NCBI RefSeq assembly: GCF_002946835.1
Contig: NZ_CP026652.1
Coordinates: 1,240,001 to 1,304,000, forward strand
Reading direction: 5' to 3'
Length of the DNA: 64,000 bases
Source of the DNA: Streptomyces dengpaensis
GTDB lineage: Bacteria > Actinomycetota > Actinomycetes > Streptomycetales > Streptomycetaceae
Part shown: positions 49,614-59,189 of the stretch, one piece after another
Layout of the letters: each line of letters opens with the position of its first letter
How positions within the stretch are numbered: the first letter of the stretch is position 1
Translations under genes and position numbers: made by a program
Notes under the pieces: generated by a model
The model's database searches: none
What the model was told of the DNA's origin: nothing
Seen by the model: only the letters and a program-made list of their open reading frames with translations

Positions 49614-51314
49614 ATGACCGTCGACTACGTGGACGCGGGTGAGGCTGTCGATCAGGGAACCCTGACCGGCAAGGTCGCGGGCGGGGACGTCGCGCCGCCG
49701 GTAGTGGCCGGCGTCAACTACGAGCGCATACTCAATGCCCGCGAGGAACCCCAGAACTGGCTCACCTACTACGGCGCCTACAACGGGCAGCGGTACAGCC
49801 CGCTGGACCAGGTCAACACGGAGAACGTCAAGCGTATCGGCCCCGCATGGGTCTTCCAGGCCGGAACGACCGGCCTGATCGCGGGCGCGTCGACCTACTC
49901 GTTCGAGGCCGCCCCCATCGTCGTCGACGGGGTCATGTTCCTCTCCGGCTGGGACGGCTGGGTCTGGGCCCTTGACGCGAAGACGGGTGTGGAGATCTGG
50001 CGGTACAAGCATGCGGTCCCCTTCGACGTGTCCTTGTGCTGCGGGAACGTGAACCGTGGGGTCGCCGTGGCTCAGGGGAAGGTCTTCTTCGTCACGGCGA
50101 ATGCTCGTGTGCTCGCGCTCGACGCCACCACCGGCAAGCGGGTCTGGGAGAGGACCTACGGAGACGTCCGGGCCGCGGAGAGCGCCACGGTCGCCCCCCT
50201 GGTCGTGAAGAACATGGTCATCGTCGGGAGTTCCGGCGGCGAGTTCGGCGTACGCGGCCACCTCGACGCGTTCGACCTCGACAGCGGCGAGCACCAGTGG
50301 CGCTGCTACACGGTGCCGAAGCCCGGGGAGCCCGGCTCGGAGACCTGGCCCGCCGACAGCGAGGCCTGGGCACGCGGTGGGGCGAACTGCTGGGTCACCA
50401 GCAGCTTCGACCCGGAGACGAACCTGCTGTACGTCGGCACCGGCAACCCGGCGCCCGACTTTGACGGAGGCGTCCGCGAGGGCGACAACCTCTTCACCGA
50501 CAGCGTCATCGCCGTCGATGTGGACAGCGGTCAGATCCGCTGGCACTACCAGTGCACCCCGCACGACGTATGGGACTACGACAGCGTCGCGGAGTGCATC
50601 CTGTTCGAGCAGGACGGGCGCAAACTGCTCGGGCACTTCGACAAGAACGGCTACTTCTTCGTCCTTGATCGCACCAACGGCGCGAGGGTCCAGATCACTC
50701 CCTTCGTGGACCGCATCACGTGGGGGGCGATCACGAGGGACGGCCAGGTGACGGCCAAGGTGTACCCGGACAAGGAGGGAGAACCGGTCCACTTCTACCC
50801 GGGTCCGGCCGGCGCCAAGGAATGGACCCATGCGGCCTACAGCCCCAAGACCGGGCTCTTCTACGTCCCGGTCCAGGACACCGGTGCCACGGCCACCCGG
50901 CGGCGCCGGGAGTTCAAGGAGAGCATTCCGTACTGGGGCGCGGGCGTTCAGGTGGACATCGAGGACATGGCGGGGTCCATCAGCGCCTTCGACGCCACCG
51001 GCGAGGAGAAGTGGCGCTGGCGCAACGAACTCCCGATGTGCGCCTCGGTGCTGGCCACCGGTGGTGACCTGGTGTTCGCCGGTGAGCCCTCCGGGGAGTT
51101 CAACGCGCTCGACGCCCGCACAGGGGAGCTGCTGTGGCAGTTCCAGTGCGGAAGCGGCCACCACAGCAGCCCGACCACCTACATGGTCGACGGCAGGCAG
51201 TACATCGCCGTGCCGGTCGGTTGGGGCGGGTGGACCGAGGGATTCCTTCCCGGCATGCTCGGCGCGGGGCACGGAAGCGCCCTGATCGTCTTCGCCCTTC
51301 CGGAATCGTCGTAG
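49614..51314 (+). CDS. PQQ-dependent alcohol dehydrogenase, lanthanide-type signature
   Basis: 566 residues, an eight-bladed propeller quinoprotein oxidising alcohols with pyrroloquinoline quinone. The vicinal disulfide appears as SLCCGNVN near residue 140 and the catalytic region as HDVWDYDSV near 320. The second Asp in DYD, two residues after the catalytic Asp, is the extra metal ligand seen in XoxF/ExaF/PedH lanthanide enzymes; calcium enzymes have Ala or Ser there. There is no signal peptide and no haem c motif (CxxCH), although relatives are periplasmic. GGAGGAGG ribosome site. pqqA follows 47 bases later. Confidence 0.9.
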   Translation: MTVDYVDAGEAVDQGTLTGKVAGGDVAPPVVAGVNYERILNAREEPQNWLTYYGAYNGQRYSPLDQVNTENVKRIGPAWVFQAGTTGLIAGASTYSFEAAPIVVDGVMFLSGWDGWVWALDAKTGVEIWRYKHAVPFDVSLCCGNVNRGVAVAQGKVFFVTANARVLALDATTGKRVWERTYGDVRAAESATVAPLVVKNMVIVGSSGGEFGVRGHLDAFDLDSGEHQWRCYTVPKPGEPGSETWPADSEAWARGGANCWVTSSFDPETNLLYVGTGNPAPDFDGGVREGDNLFTDSVIAVDVDSGQIRWHYQCTPHDVWDYDSVAECILFEQDGRKLLGHFDKNGYFFVLDRTNGARVQITPFVDRITWGAITRDGQVTAKVYPDKEGEPVHFYPGPAGAKEWTHAAYSPKTGLFYVPVQDTGATATRRRREFKESIPYWGAGVQVDIEDMAGSISAFDATGEEKWRWRNELPMCASVLATGGDLVFAGEPSGEFNALDARTGELLWQFQCGSGHHSSPTTYMVDGRQYIAVPVGWGGWTEGFLPGMLGAGHGSALIVFALPESS

Positions 51315-51361
51315 CGCGTGACCGGAGCCTGCCGCAATCCGGGCAGAGAGGAGGTGAATCC

Positions 51362-51457
51362 ATGGAGTCTCAGCTCGCTGTGTGGGAGACGCCCGAATTC
51401 GAGGAGATCACAGTCGCGGCCGAGGTGACCATGTACCTCGATCGGTTGGAGGACTAG
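51362..51457 (+). CDS. pqqA: PQQ precursor peptide PqqA
   Basis: A 31-residue peptide with the conserved glutamate and tyrosine in EVTMY that are cross-linked and cut out to form pyrroloquinoline quinone. Preceded by a near-perfect GGAGGTGA ribosome site, which suggests high expression. It sits between the PQQ dehydrogenase and pqqB. Confidence 0.95.
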   Translation: MESQLAVWETPEFEEITVAAEVTMYLDRLED

Positions 51458-51565
51458 CGGACGTGGGGCGGCGCCGGACCTGGTCCGGCGCCCTCCAACC
51501 ACTCAGGACGGCCACAGACGGCCGGCCTGCGACGGACCCGGATTTTCGATGAACGGAGTGCCCGC

Positions 51566-52456
51566 GTGTTGCTGCGAGTGCTGGGCTCGGCGGCGGGGGG
51601 CGGCTCCCCGCAGTGGAACTGCGGCTGCTCGGTGTGCGCCGCGGTCCGCTCCCGGGCCGGCCTCGCGCGCACCCAGTCGTCGGTCGCGGTCAGCGCCGAC
51701 CGCCGCCGCTGGTTCCTCATCAACGCCTCGCCCGACGCCCGCACCCAGATCGAGGCCTTCCCCGGCCTGCACCCGCACGAGGACCGGACGACGCCGCTGG
51801 AGGCGGTGCTGCTCACCGACGCCGAGCTGGACCACACGCTGGGACTGCTTCTGTTGCGCGAGGCCCGCGCCCTGCGGCTGTACGCCACGCCGACGGTGCC
51901 CAAGATCCTGGGTGCCGGCGGCTCGGGGATTCTGAGCACGCTCGAGCGCTACTGCCCGGTCGAGTGGCGGGCAGTGATCCCCGGCGCCGGCCTTGCCCTG
52001 GCGGACGGGCTGTCCTGCCGGGCGTTCGACGTGCCCACCATCAAGCGCGCTCGGTTCGGAGCCGGGGTGGACCACGGCCGCGTCGTGGGCTACCGGCTGA
52101 CCGACGAGCGCAGCGGGGCGACGCTGGTGTACTTGCCAGGGGTGCAATCGCTGACGCCGGCGCTGCGCGTGGAGGTCGAGGGTTGCGCATGCCTCCTGAT
52201 CGACGGGACCTGCTGGCGCGACGACGAACTCGTACGGCTCGGCCTGGCCGACAGGACGTCCCGGGAGATGGGCCACCTGCCCATCGACGGCCCGGACGGC
52301 AGCCTGGCCCAGCTCTCGTCGCTGTGCGTGGGGCGGACGATCTTCGTGCACATGAACAACACCAACCCGATCCTCCTGGAGGACGCGCCCGAGCGGCGCA
52401 TCGTGGAGGAGAGCGGCATGGAGGTGGCCATGGACGGCCTCGAGGTCCAGGTGTAG
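51566..52456 (+). CDS. pqqB: PQQ biosynthesis protein PqqB
   Basis: 296 residues of the metallo-beta-lactamase fold, an oxygenase in PQQ synthesis. It starts with LLRVLGSAAGGGSPQWNCGC and has the metal-site region LLTDAELDHTLGLLLLRE, plus MGHLPIDGPDGSL near the end, all as in PqqB. GTG start at 51566. Second gene of the pqqABCDE operon. Confidence 0.95.
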   Translation: MLLRVLGSAAGGGSPQWNCGCSVCAAVRSRAGLARTQSSVAVSADRRRWFLINASPDARTQIEAFPGLHPHEDRTTPLEAVLLTDAELDHTLGLLLLREARALRLYATPTVPKILGAGGSGILSTLERYCPVEWRAVIPGAGLALADGLSCRAFDVPTIKRARFGAGVDHGRVVGYRLTDERSGATLVYLPGVQSLTPALRVEVEGCACLLIDGTCWRDDELVRLGLADRTSREMGHLPIDGPDGSLAQLSSLCVGRTIFVHMNNTNPILLEDAPERRIVEESGMEVAMDGLEVQV

Positions 52457-52471
52457 GGCAGGTGTAGGGCC

Positions 52472-53170
52472 GTGACGACAACAACCACGAGAACCGGCGC
52501 CGACGGTTTCGTCGAGACGTTGCGGGCCCACTCGCGGCGGTACCACGACCAGCACCCGTTCCACGTCCGGATGAACGCCGGCCAGCTGAGCCGCAGGCAG
52601 ATCCGAGGCTGGGTGGCCAACCGCTTCTACTACCAGGAGAACATCCCCCGCAAGGACGCCGCGATCCTTTCCAACTGCCCCGACCTCGAGGTCCGCCGCC
52701 GCTGGATCCGACGGATCATCGACCACGACGGCACTGCCGCCGGCGAGGGCGGCATCGAGGCGTGGCTGCGCCTCGGCGAGGCCACCGGGCTGACCCGCGA
52801 AGAGGTCCTGGACCACCGGCACCTGGTACCCGGCGTGCGGTTCGCCGTCGACGCCTACGTGAACTTCGCCCGGACCCGCCCGTGGGTGGAGGCGGTGGCG
52901 TCCTCGCTCACTGAGCTGTTCGCGCCCGACCTGATGGCGGCGCGGCTGGCCGGGTTCGAGCGGTGGTACCCGTGGATCGACTCCGAGGGCCTCGCCTACT
53001 TCCGCGCCCGCTTGGAGCAGGCCCCCCGCGACTGCGAGCACGCCCTCGAGGTGGTCACTGCGCACTGCCTCTCCGCCGAGTCCCAGGCGCGCGCCGTCGA
53101 CGCGCTGTCGTTCAAGTGCGACGTCCTATGGAGCCTGCTGGACGCCATCGACCAGGCCTACCCGGAGTGA
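52472..53170 (+). CDS. pqqC: pyrroloquinoline-quinone synthase PqqC
   Basis: 232 residues of the haem-oxygenase-like fold. PqqC carries out the last oxidative ring closure. Hallmarks are [30 protein letters not shown] and [15 protein letters not shown] start at 52472, 15 bases after pqqB. The stop lies beside the pqqD start. Confidence 0.95.
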   Translation: MTTTTTRTGADGFVETLRAHSRRYHDQHPFHVRMNAGQLSRRQIRGWVANRFYYQENIPRKDAAILSNCPDLEVRRRWIRRIIDHDGTAAGEGGIEAWLRLGEATGLTREEVLDHRHLVPGVRFAVDAYVNFARTRPWVEAVASSLTELFAPDLMAARLAGFERWYPWIDSEGLAYFRARLEQAPRDCEHALEVVTAHCLSAESQARAVDALSFKCDVLWSLLDAIDQAYPE

Positions 53171-53175
53171 CCGCC

Positions 53176-53505
53176 ATGGACCCGACCCCTACCGGAACGA
53201 CCCAGACCAACACCAGGACCCGATCCGTCGTCGGGGTGTCCGGCTCGGACCGGCCCCGGTTGGCGCGCCATGTCCGGATGACCTTCTGCCGGACCAGGCA
53301 GCGTCAGATCTTGCTGAACCCCGAGACGGTGGTGGTTCTGAACGGCAGCGGCGCGGACATCCTCGAGCTGTGCGATGGGCGGCACACCGTGGCCGAGATC
53401 GTGACCGAGCTGGGCGCACGCTACCAGGCCGTCCCGGACGACGAGGTGCGGCAGTTCCTGAGCCGGCTCGTCGCCCGGCGCTGGGTGGAGCTCGACGATG
53501 GATAG
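53176..53505 (+). CDS. pqqD: PqqA-binding chaperone PqqD
   Basis: 109 residues. PqqD presents the PqqA peptide to PqqE. The core is ILLNPETVVVLNGSGADILELCDG and VAEIV. The first ~25 residues are a threonine-rich extension. ATG 53176 has GGAG 8 bases upstream. A GTG at 53167 overlapping the pqqC stop is also in frame. The stop overlaps the pqqE start, implying coupling. Confidence 0.92.
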   Translation: MDPTPTGTTQTNTRTRSVVGVSGSDRPRLARHVRMTFCRTRQRQILLNPETVVVLNGSGADILELCDGRHTVAEIVTELGARYQAVPDDEVRQFLSRLVARRWVELDDG

Positions 53506-54634
53506 CCCGTTCGGCCTGCTCGCCGAGCTCACCTACCGCTGCCCGCTGGCCTGCTCGTACTGCTCGAACCCGCTGAACATGGCCGAGTACCAGGACGAGC
53601 TGACCACGGACGAGTGGCGGCGGGTACTGGCCGAGGCCGGCGACCTGGGGGTTCTGCAGTGCCATCTGTCCGGCGGGGAACCGCTGCTGCGGCGCGACCT
53701 GGTGGAGATCGTGGCGGACGCCCACGATCTGGGCCTCTACACCAACCTCGTGACCAGCGCCCTCGGGCTCTCGCGTCCGAGGGCCGAGCAACTGCGGACC
53801 GCCGGCCTGGACCACGTGCAGATCAGCATCCAGGCCGACGAGCCGGCCCTGTCCGACCGGATCGCCGGGACCCCGTCCTTCCGACGCAAGATCGAGGCGA
53901 TGGGCCTGGTCAAGGAGTTGGGCTGGCCGCTCACCGTGAACGTGGTGCTGCACCGGTACAACATCGACCGCGTCGCCGAGGTGCTCGGGCTGGCCGAGGA
54001 GGTGGGCGCGGACCGGGTGGAGCTGGCCAACACCCAGTACTACGGCTGGGCCTGGCGGAACCGTGCCGCGCTGCTGCCGAGCCGGGCCCAGCTCGAGGCG
54101 GCCGAGGTCGTCGTGCGGGCCGCCCGGGACCGGCTGCGGGACCGCATGGACGTCATCTACGTCATCCCCGACTACTACAGCACCTACCCGAAGCCCTGCA
54201 TGGGTGGATGGGCCTCCCGGCAGCTGACCGTGACGCCGAACGGCGACGTCCTGCCCTGCCCGGCCGCCCAGTCCCTGCCGTTGCCGCGGGCCAGCGTGCG
54301 GGAGGACCCGCTGGCGTGGATCTGGGCCGAGTCACCGGTGATGACCGCGTTCCGGGGGACGGACTGGATGCCGGAGCCCTGCCGGAGTTGCCCCCGGCGG
54401 GAGCTGGACTTCGGCGGGTGCCGCTGCCAGGCGTTCCTGCTCACCGGCGACGCCGCCCGCACCGACCCGGTCTGCCATCTGTCGCCCGACCACGACCTGG
54501 TCGCCCGGGCGGTCGAGGCCGCCAACGCCGACTCGCGGGCCGACGATCTTCCGCTTATCCCCCGCCCGCACCGGGTTCGCCGGCCGGCCCGCCAACCGGG
54601 TGGAGCGGACCGGCCCGCTCCCGGGGTTGAGTGA
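53498..54634 (+). CDS. pqqE: radical SAM enzyme PqqE
   Basis: 378 residues. The radical SAM cluster motif is CPLACSYC near residue 15-22. PqqE joins the glutamate and tyrosine of PqqA. The C-terminal SPASM cysteines appear in CRSCPRRELDFGGCRC and DPVCHLSPDH near 290-330. The ATG overlaps pqqD. Only three bases separate the stop from the convergent MntP-like gene. No pqqF protease gene was seen. Confidence 0.95.
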   Translation: MDSPFGLLAELTYRCPLACSYCSNPLNMAEYQDELTTDEWRRVLAEAGDLGVLQCHLSGGEPLLRRDLVEIVADAHDLGLYTNLVTSALGLSRPRAEQLRTAGLDHVQISIQADEPALSDRIAGTPSFRRKIEAMGLVKELGWPLTVNVVLHRYNIDRVAEVLGLAEEVGADRVELANTQYYGWAWRNRAALLPSRAQLEAAEVVVRAARDRLRDRMDVIYVIPDYYSTYPKPCMGGWASRQLTVTPNGDVLPCPAAQSLPLPRASVREDPLAWIWAESPVMTAFRGTDWMPEPCRSCPRRELDFGGCRCQAFLLTGDAARTDPVCHLSPDHDLVARAVEAANADSRADDLPLIPRPHRVRRPARQPGGADRPAPGVE

Positions 54635-54637
54635 GGG

Positions 54638-55177
54638 CTAGCCGCCGAACACAAACGGCAGCGCCACAGCGGCGACGATCAAGGCGACTCCGCTCAGCAG
54701 GTCCGAGCGGATCCGGATGAGGCGCGCCGCGGCCCGCCCGAGCCGCAGCCCGATCAGCGACATCACCGCCGTCATGACGCCGAAGACGGCGGCCGAGAAC
54801 CACGGCGAGAGCCCGAGGATCCCCAGGCTCGCCCCGGCGAACAGGTTGTCCAGGCTCAGCGTCAAAGGGATGCCGAACAGCACCCACGGGTGGTCCAACT
54901 CGTCCGGCTCGGGGTTCCGAAGGGCCGAGATGACAAGGTAGAGACCGTACCCACCGAGCGCGGTCGCGCCCACCAAATCGGCAACGTCCCCGACGGACTC
55001 TCCGATCTGGCGACCGATCAACAGCCCGACCAGGGGCATGATCGCGTCCCACAGCCCGAAGGTCAGTGCGACCTGCACCGCGCGCTTCAGACCGAATGGG
55101 ACGGTGCCGAGAGCGATCGATACCCGGAAATTATCGAGACTGAGTACAAAACCCAGGCCCAGTATTTCCCAGATCAT
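54638..55177 (-). CDS. MntP-like metal efflux membrane protein
   Basis: 179 residues with about six membrane helices in two related halves, each beginning with an SLDN motif (FVLSLDNFRVSIALG and LTLSLDNLFAGASLG). This matches MntP/DUF204 manganese exporters and related calcium/metal transporters. It is convergent with pqqE at a 3-base distance. Since PQQ dehydrogenases need calcium or a lanthanide, its position may be functional, but the substrate cannot be read from sequence. Confidence 0.75.
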   Translation of the reverse strand: MIWEILGLGFVLSLDNFRVSIALGTVPFGLKRAVQVALTFGLWDAIMPLVGLLIGRQIGESVGDVADLVGATALGGYGLYLVISALRNPEPDELDHPWVLFGIPLTLSLDNLFAGASLGILGLSPWFSAAVFGVMTAVMSLIGLRLGRAAARLIRIRSDLLSGVALIVAAVALPFVFGG

Positions 55178-55999
55178 GACGGCGTCGCTGCCCGATGAAG
55201 ACCGACGCGGGCAGGAACGACGCTGCCTAGACTAGGGTCGGCCATGACGACATGATATCTCGGACGGTCCGCGGAATAAATCCGGCAAGCCGATTTCTCG
55301 AAGATTCTCGACACTATTCACCCGACGATGGCCCGCGGAATCGCCACCTCGCGACGGCCCGCTCCCGGAAACACTCCCGCATCGACGGAAATCCGCCGGA
55401 GCCAGGAGCCGACCCGGACGAGTCGGCGGCCGTACAATGGACTCACGGAATTCACGATTGTCGTTCGCCCTTTCAACATTCGACCGTCGTGCGGTGCCGA
55501 TTACTGAGCCCGCGCAGGTCAAATTCTATGCGCGTATTCCTGGAGGATGCCGCCGAGTTGATCACGACCGCTCGAGCCGTTCTGATTCGGTAATCAGTTC
55601 GGGTGCCGGTCGCCGAGGCGCCAACGCAACAACCCGGGAGATGGCTGAGAGTAATGGGCACATTGCACAGTGCATCCACGCAGTCAACGCCGACGAGAAA
55701 GGGCCACTCTACGACGCCCTGGGCATCACCGTCACCCACGAACACACAACGAGGACCCCGACCACCGGGTCGAGGCCCTCATCTGCGTATCGTCAGTGGT
55801 TGTGTCCGAGGGGCGAGTTGACCGCTAACGATACGGTCGTGATCCCGCAAGGGCGGTTCCGGATGCAAGATCCTCCGGGTGGTCCCACCATCTCCTCGTG
55901 AGAACTGGTTGCCAACCGCTCCAGTTGGCTGTTCGCGGACTGCCCGGAGAAGCTGCTGGACGCGGGGCGGGCGCGGTGATCAAGATGTCCCGCAGAGCC
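55178..55999 (+). other. mobile-element debris with a serine recombinase C-terminal remnant
   Basis: No intact gene in this stretch. Around 55641-55820 the plus strand reads GPLYDALGITVTHEH and then SRPSSAYRQWLCPRGEL, which resembles the very end of actinobacterial serine recombinases. The last part recalls antisense tRNA-end sequence often read through at attachment sites, but no tRNA is intact here. 55250-55600 is lower in GC with short frames only. Confidence 0.4.
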
Positions 56000-56757
56000 T
56001 CACCGGCGGTGGACGCTGACGGCATAGCCGCCGCCGTCGTAAGGGGCAGCGTCCCAGGTGGCGAAGCGGTCGACGATGGTGAGGCCAACCGCAGCGCAGC
56101 AGTCGTCGTACTCTGGCAGGGTGATGCTGGGCGGCACCGGCAGGTGGGCCTCGTCCAGGCCGAAGCCGGCGACGATCAGACCGCCCGGGCGCAGGGCCGC
56201 GGCCAGGCGCTCGACCACCGTGGCCTCGGTGCCAGCAGCAAGCAGCGGGAGCCGGAACGCGGGGTGCCGGGTCAGTGGGCGGATGGCGCGGAAGTCCCGC
56301 CTGTCGAGGGTGAGCACGGTGTCCGTCTCGTACTGTCCGGCCAGAACGACGTTCACCGAATCCGCGAGATCCAGCTTCAGCTCCGCGTACCGGTCCTGGA
56401 CGGTCCGCGCGGTACGCAACGCGGCGGCGGACACCTCCGGTACCAGGACGCGCATGGACCGCTCCTGCTGCAGCAGCCAGTCCTGCACCACGTGCGCGGT
56501 CTTGCGGTCGACGTTGCGCGTGATGATGTGCTCGATCTCGGCGAACACCAGTGGCGAGATCACCGTCGCCGACGCCTCGCGAAACGCCCTGCGCGCCACC
56601 TCGTGCTCGGGATGACGCTGCGGCACCAGAGCATGTCCGGCGCCGAGCCGCTCCCCGCTGACGAGGAATTCGCCGTCGTCCAGCTCCAGGACGTCGGGGC
56701 AGTTGTTGTAGCCGGTCGACCCGCGCTCGGCGGGCGTCGATCCGATACGGCGCAGGG
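56000..56757 (-). pseudogene. chimeric remnant: DUF-type N terminus, PIN domain, methyltransferase end
   Basis: One long minus-strand frame joins three unrelated pieces. First comes NNCPDVLELDDGEFLV, the start of a common small Streptomyces protein. Next is the body of a PIN-domain RNase (VISPLVFAEIEHIITRNVD, then ADSVNVVLAGQYETDTVLTLD) lacking its first Asp motif. Last is the C terminus of a SAM methyltransferase (ALRPGGLIVAGFGLDE, YDGGGYAVSVHRR). Each is truncated at the joins. It is most likely a recombination scar, although an expressed fusion cannot be excluded. Confidence 0.5.
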
Positions 56758-56785
56758 GACTCCTTGCAGTGACAGGATCGGTGCT

Positions 56786-57079
56786 ATGGGCACCGAGACG
56801 GATTGGGTGTACCGGGTCTTCGAGCCGCACGGCTCGGAGGGATGGCGCCCTTACGGCAGCGATTCCGAACGGTGGCGGGGCGCGATCACCGCCGATGATT
56901 CGAGCGAGGGCCCCCAATACGCCGTCGCCCTCGTCGTCGCCGACCTGATGACCGAGTGGAAGATGCGCGGCCTTTCCCGGGCGAGGCACGTGCGGGTCCT
57001 CCTCTGGTGTGACGAGGAGGGCGACGAGGCGGACGCGGACATCATCGTGGAGGTCCGGCCGAACATCCACGCTGAGTGA
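56786..57079 (+). CDS. small conserved hypothetical protein
   Basis: 97 residues, MGTETDWVYRVFEPHGSEGW, acidic, with a compact alpha/beta look and no signal peptide or membrane segment. It is not recognised. It starts directly after the chimeric remnant on the opposite strand, with a GACAGGA site upstream. Probably a real gene, since the frame shows strong third-position GC, but isolated among debris. Confidence 0.5.
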   Translation: MGTETDWVYRVFEPHGSEGWRPYGSDSERWRGAITADDSSEGPQYAVALVVADLMTEWKMRGLSRARHVRVLLWCDEEGDEADADIIVEVRPNIHAE

Positions 57080-57099
57080 CCGGCGGGTGTCCGATTCGC

Positions 57100-57700
57100 C
57101 TTGTCTAACCCGATCCTGCGTCGGGCGTGTCGTAGGGCTCCAGCGACCGCGGCCTCCCTGTCGCCGACGGACGCACCCAGGTCGTGCATGCGGGCGACGA
57201 GATCGCGCCCGGCGCCCAGGACCAACTCCCGCACTGCGGTGGGCGCCTGCCGGTAACGGGGCACGGCTTCCGGCCGGTGCCCGACCATGCCGGGGCGGTC
57301 CGCACCGCCTGCTCGGGCAGCACCGCGGTATCAGAGCGCACCACCCCATACGCGATGCTCGGTCAGCCCCTCGCGGAAGGCGTCGGCCACCACCAGCGGC
57401 GGGTCCAGGCCCCAGCAGCGCAGCTCGTCGACCATGTCCAGGGCCAGCTGCCACTTCGGCACGTGCCCCACCGCGTCGGGGATGCGGGCCCGGCGGCGTC
57501 GGTCCACCCGGTCGGCCTCCTCGGCGGGCGCGGCGGCCCGGTCCCACTCGACGGGCAGGAACAGCCGCCAGTCCACCGGGCAGGAGGCGACGTCGGTGAC
57601 CAGGTGCACGCTCGGGGCCACCTGACAGTTTCGCGGTCTTGCCCAGCGCCCCGCAGTACTGATCGTGTGGTTCTCGACAGGGTTGCTCGCGGCGGCGACC
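57100..57700 (-). pseudogene. IS701-family transposase remnant
   Basis: The minus strand has a partial DDE transposase in pieces. NCQVAPSVHLVTDVASCPVDW and WQLALDMVDELRCWGLDPP, then VVADA (57331-57640), are typical of IS701 transposases. The continuation APAWSGTGRKP, VPRYRQAPTAVREL (57180-57320) is in other frames, so at least two frameshifts and both ends are missing. Confidence 0.65.
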
Positions 57701-57728
57701 CGTGAGGAGTCGGCCGCCTTGGTCACGA

Positions 57729-58913
57729 TCAGGAGTCGCGCAGGCCGCCCGGGAGGTCGCGCCGGCTGAGGTCGAGGGTGATCCGCCCTCCGCTCAGACG
57801 CTCGACGCCCTTGGCCACGTCCTGCCACTGGGCCGTGCTGAAGGAACGGGAATCCACGACGTGCTGACGACCACCGGCCGCGCGGACCGCGTACAGCGCG
57901 ACGACGGGGTCGTGCCGGTCGCTGTCGAAGCCCAGGTCGGCGATGTCCGGCCAGGACAGCTCCACATAGTCCACCCAGTTCCGGCCTCCGGCGGCCGACC
58001 TGCGCTCCTGCTGTACCAGAAATCCCGTGGGTCCGGCCGTGAAGCGGACGCCTTTTCCGGTCACGGTGACGGGACCTGCCGCCGAACCGGTCGATCCCTG
58101 TGCGGCCGGTTCCCGCGCGGGCGCCGGCCGCGGTGACGCCCATCCCTCCTGCGCCCGTACGCCGTCCTGGGCCCTGCCGTCCTTGCGTCCGCCGCCGGTG
58201 TGTCCCCTTTCGTTGCTTCCCCCGTCCTGGGAGACCAGCCGCACGGACAGCAGCAGGTCACCCGACGGCCTCGGATAGCGGCCCGGTACGCCCTTGCCGC
58301 GTACGCGTACGATGCTCTTGTCCCGGGTTCCGGCGGGGACCCGGATCGTCACCGACTGCGGGGCGCGCCTGGTCAGCCCGCTTCCCCCGCAGACACGGCA
58401 GCGTTTCTGGCCGTCCTTGCCGGTTCCATGGCAGTAATCGCAGCGCACCCGGGCCCGGTACTCCACCGTCTTTGTCGTGCCGGCTGCGGCTTCCGTGGGG
58501 CTCAGCCGCACCACCCCGCGGATGTGCCGCGGTTCGTCGTGCCGTCTCGACCTCAGTCGCGCGAAACGGCCGCGCTGTTCGACGACTTGAAGACGAAAAG
58601 GCCGCTCTTCGCGCCGCGCCCGCACCTGGAGGCGGATTATGTAGCAGGAGCCGAGGACTATCGCCCCGCCGACGGCCATCCCGAGTACTCCCAAGCGCCG
58701 GTTCGCACTGCGCTGTTCCGCGAGGTCGGAGGTGTGGCTGTTGACATGGTTCGCGTTCACGGTCGTGGTCACGCACTTGTCGGACTCGTTCATCCGCTGT
58801 CCGCCGCAGTCCACGCCGTCCGTCAGGAAGGGCGACAGCCCCCAGCAGAACAGCACCACGCCGAAGACAAGAGCGGCATAACTCCCGTAACCCCGACCGC
58901 CGGTCACCGCCAT
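57729..58913 (-). CDS. membrane-anchored DnaJ-like zinc-finger protein
   Basis: 394 residues. Two membrane helices (about residues 11-30 and 72-95) flank an outside loop. The cytoplasmic part resembles the central DnaJ chaperone region: LSPTEAAAGTTKTVEYR, zinc motifs CDYCHGTG and CRVCGGSG (two instead of four), and VTIRVPAGTRDKSIVRVRGKG. The last ~110 residues form a separate domain with WVDYVELSWPDIADLGFDS. There is no J domain, so it would not stimulate DnaK in the usual way. The ATG at 58913 is preceded by a purine-rich site. Possibly a membrane quality-control or sensor protein; function unknown. Confidence 0.7.
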   Translation of the reverse strand: MAVTGGRGYGSYAALVFGVVLFCWGLSPFLTDGVDCGGQRMNESDKCVTTTVNANHVNSHTSDLAEQRSANRRLGVLGMAVGGAIVLGSCYIIRLQVRARREERPFRLQVVEQRGRFARLRSRRHDEPRHIRGVVRLSPTEAAAGTTKTVEYRARVRCDYCHGTGKDGQKRCRVCGGSGLTRRAPQSVTIRVPAGTRDKSIVRVRGKGVPGRYPRPSGDLLLSVRLVSQDGGSNERGHTGGGRKDGRAQDGVRAQEGWASPRPAPAREPAAQGSTGSAAGPVTVTGKGVRFTAGPTGFLVQQERRSAAGGRNWVDYVELSWPDIADLGFDSDRHDPVVALYAVRAAGGRQHVVDSRSFSTAQWQDVAKGVERLSGGRITLDLSRRDLPGGLRDS

Positions 58914-59180
58914 CAGGCCCTTCCTTCACGAAGCCCTCCGTTGGACAGACACATCCTGGCCTACGGCGGTTGCATTGGGCACTGCGAACGCCGTGGAAGG
59001 CCCCGCACCCGGCCGGATGTGGTCCTGGCCGACAAGACATCCCACGCGGATAGGAGTCAAACGGCCATGACAGCGGTCCCCAACCACGGTCAGGGAACGC
59101 CCGATCGCGTTCGGGACGAAGGGGCCAGCGGGTAAGGCCGGTAGTCGCCCATCGGTCTCCATGGCCAAGATCTGGACGAC
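58914..59180 (+). pseudogene. IS5-family transposase fragment
   Basis: From about 58985 the plus strand reads ERRGRPRTRPDVVLADK, followed by a segment like TAVPNHGQGTPDRVR and a stop at 59135. This resembles the DDE catalytic part of IS5-type transposases. Only ~45 residues remain. Confidence 0.4.
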
Positions 59181-59189
59181 GTGAGCAGG

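Noticed and set aside
55760..55830. tRNA gene or intact attachment site
   Set aside because: CPRGEL-coding sequence recalls an antisense tRNA end, but no cloverleaf or intact T arm could be built.
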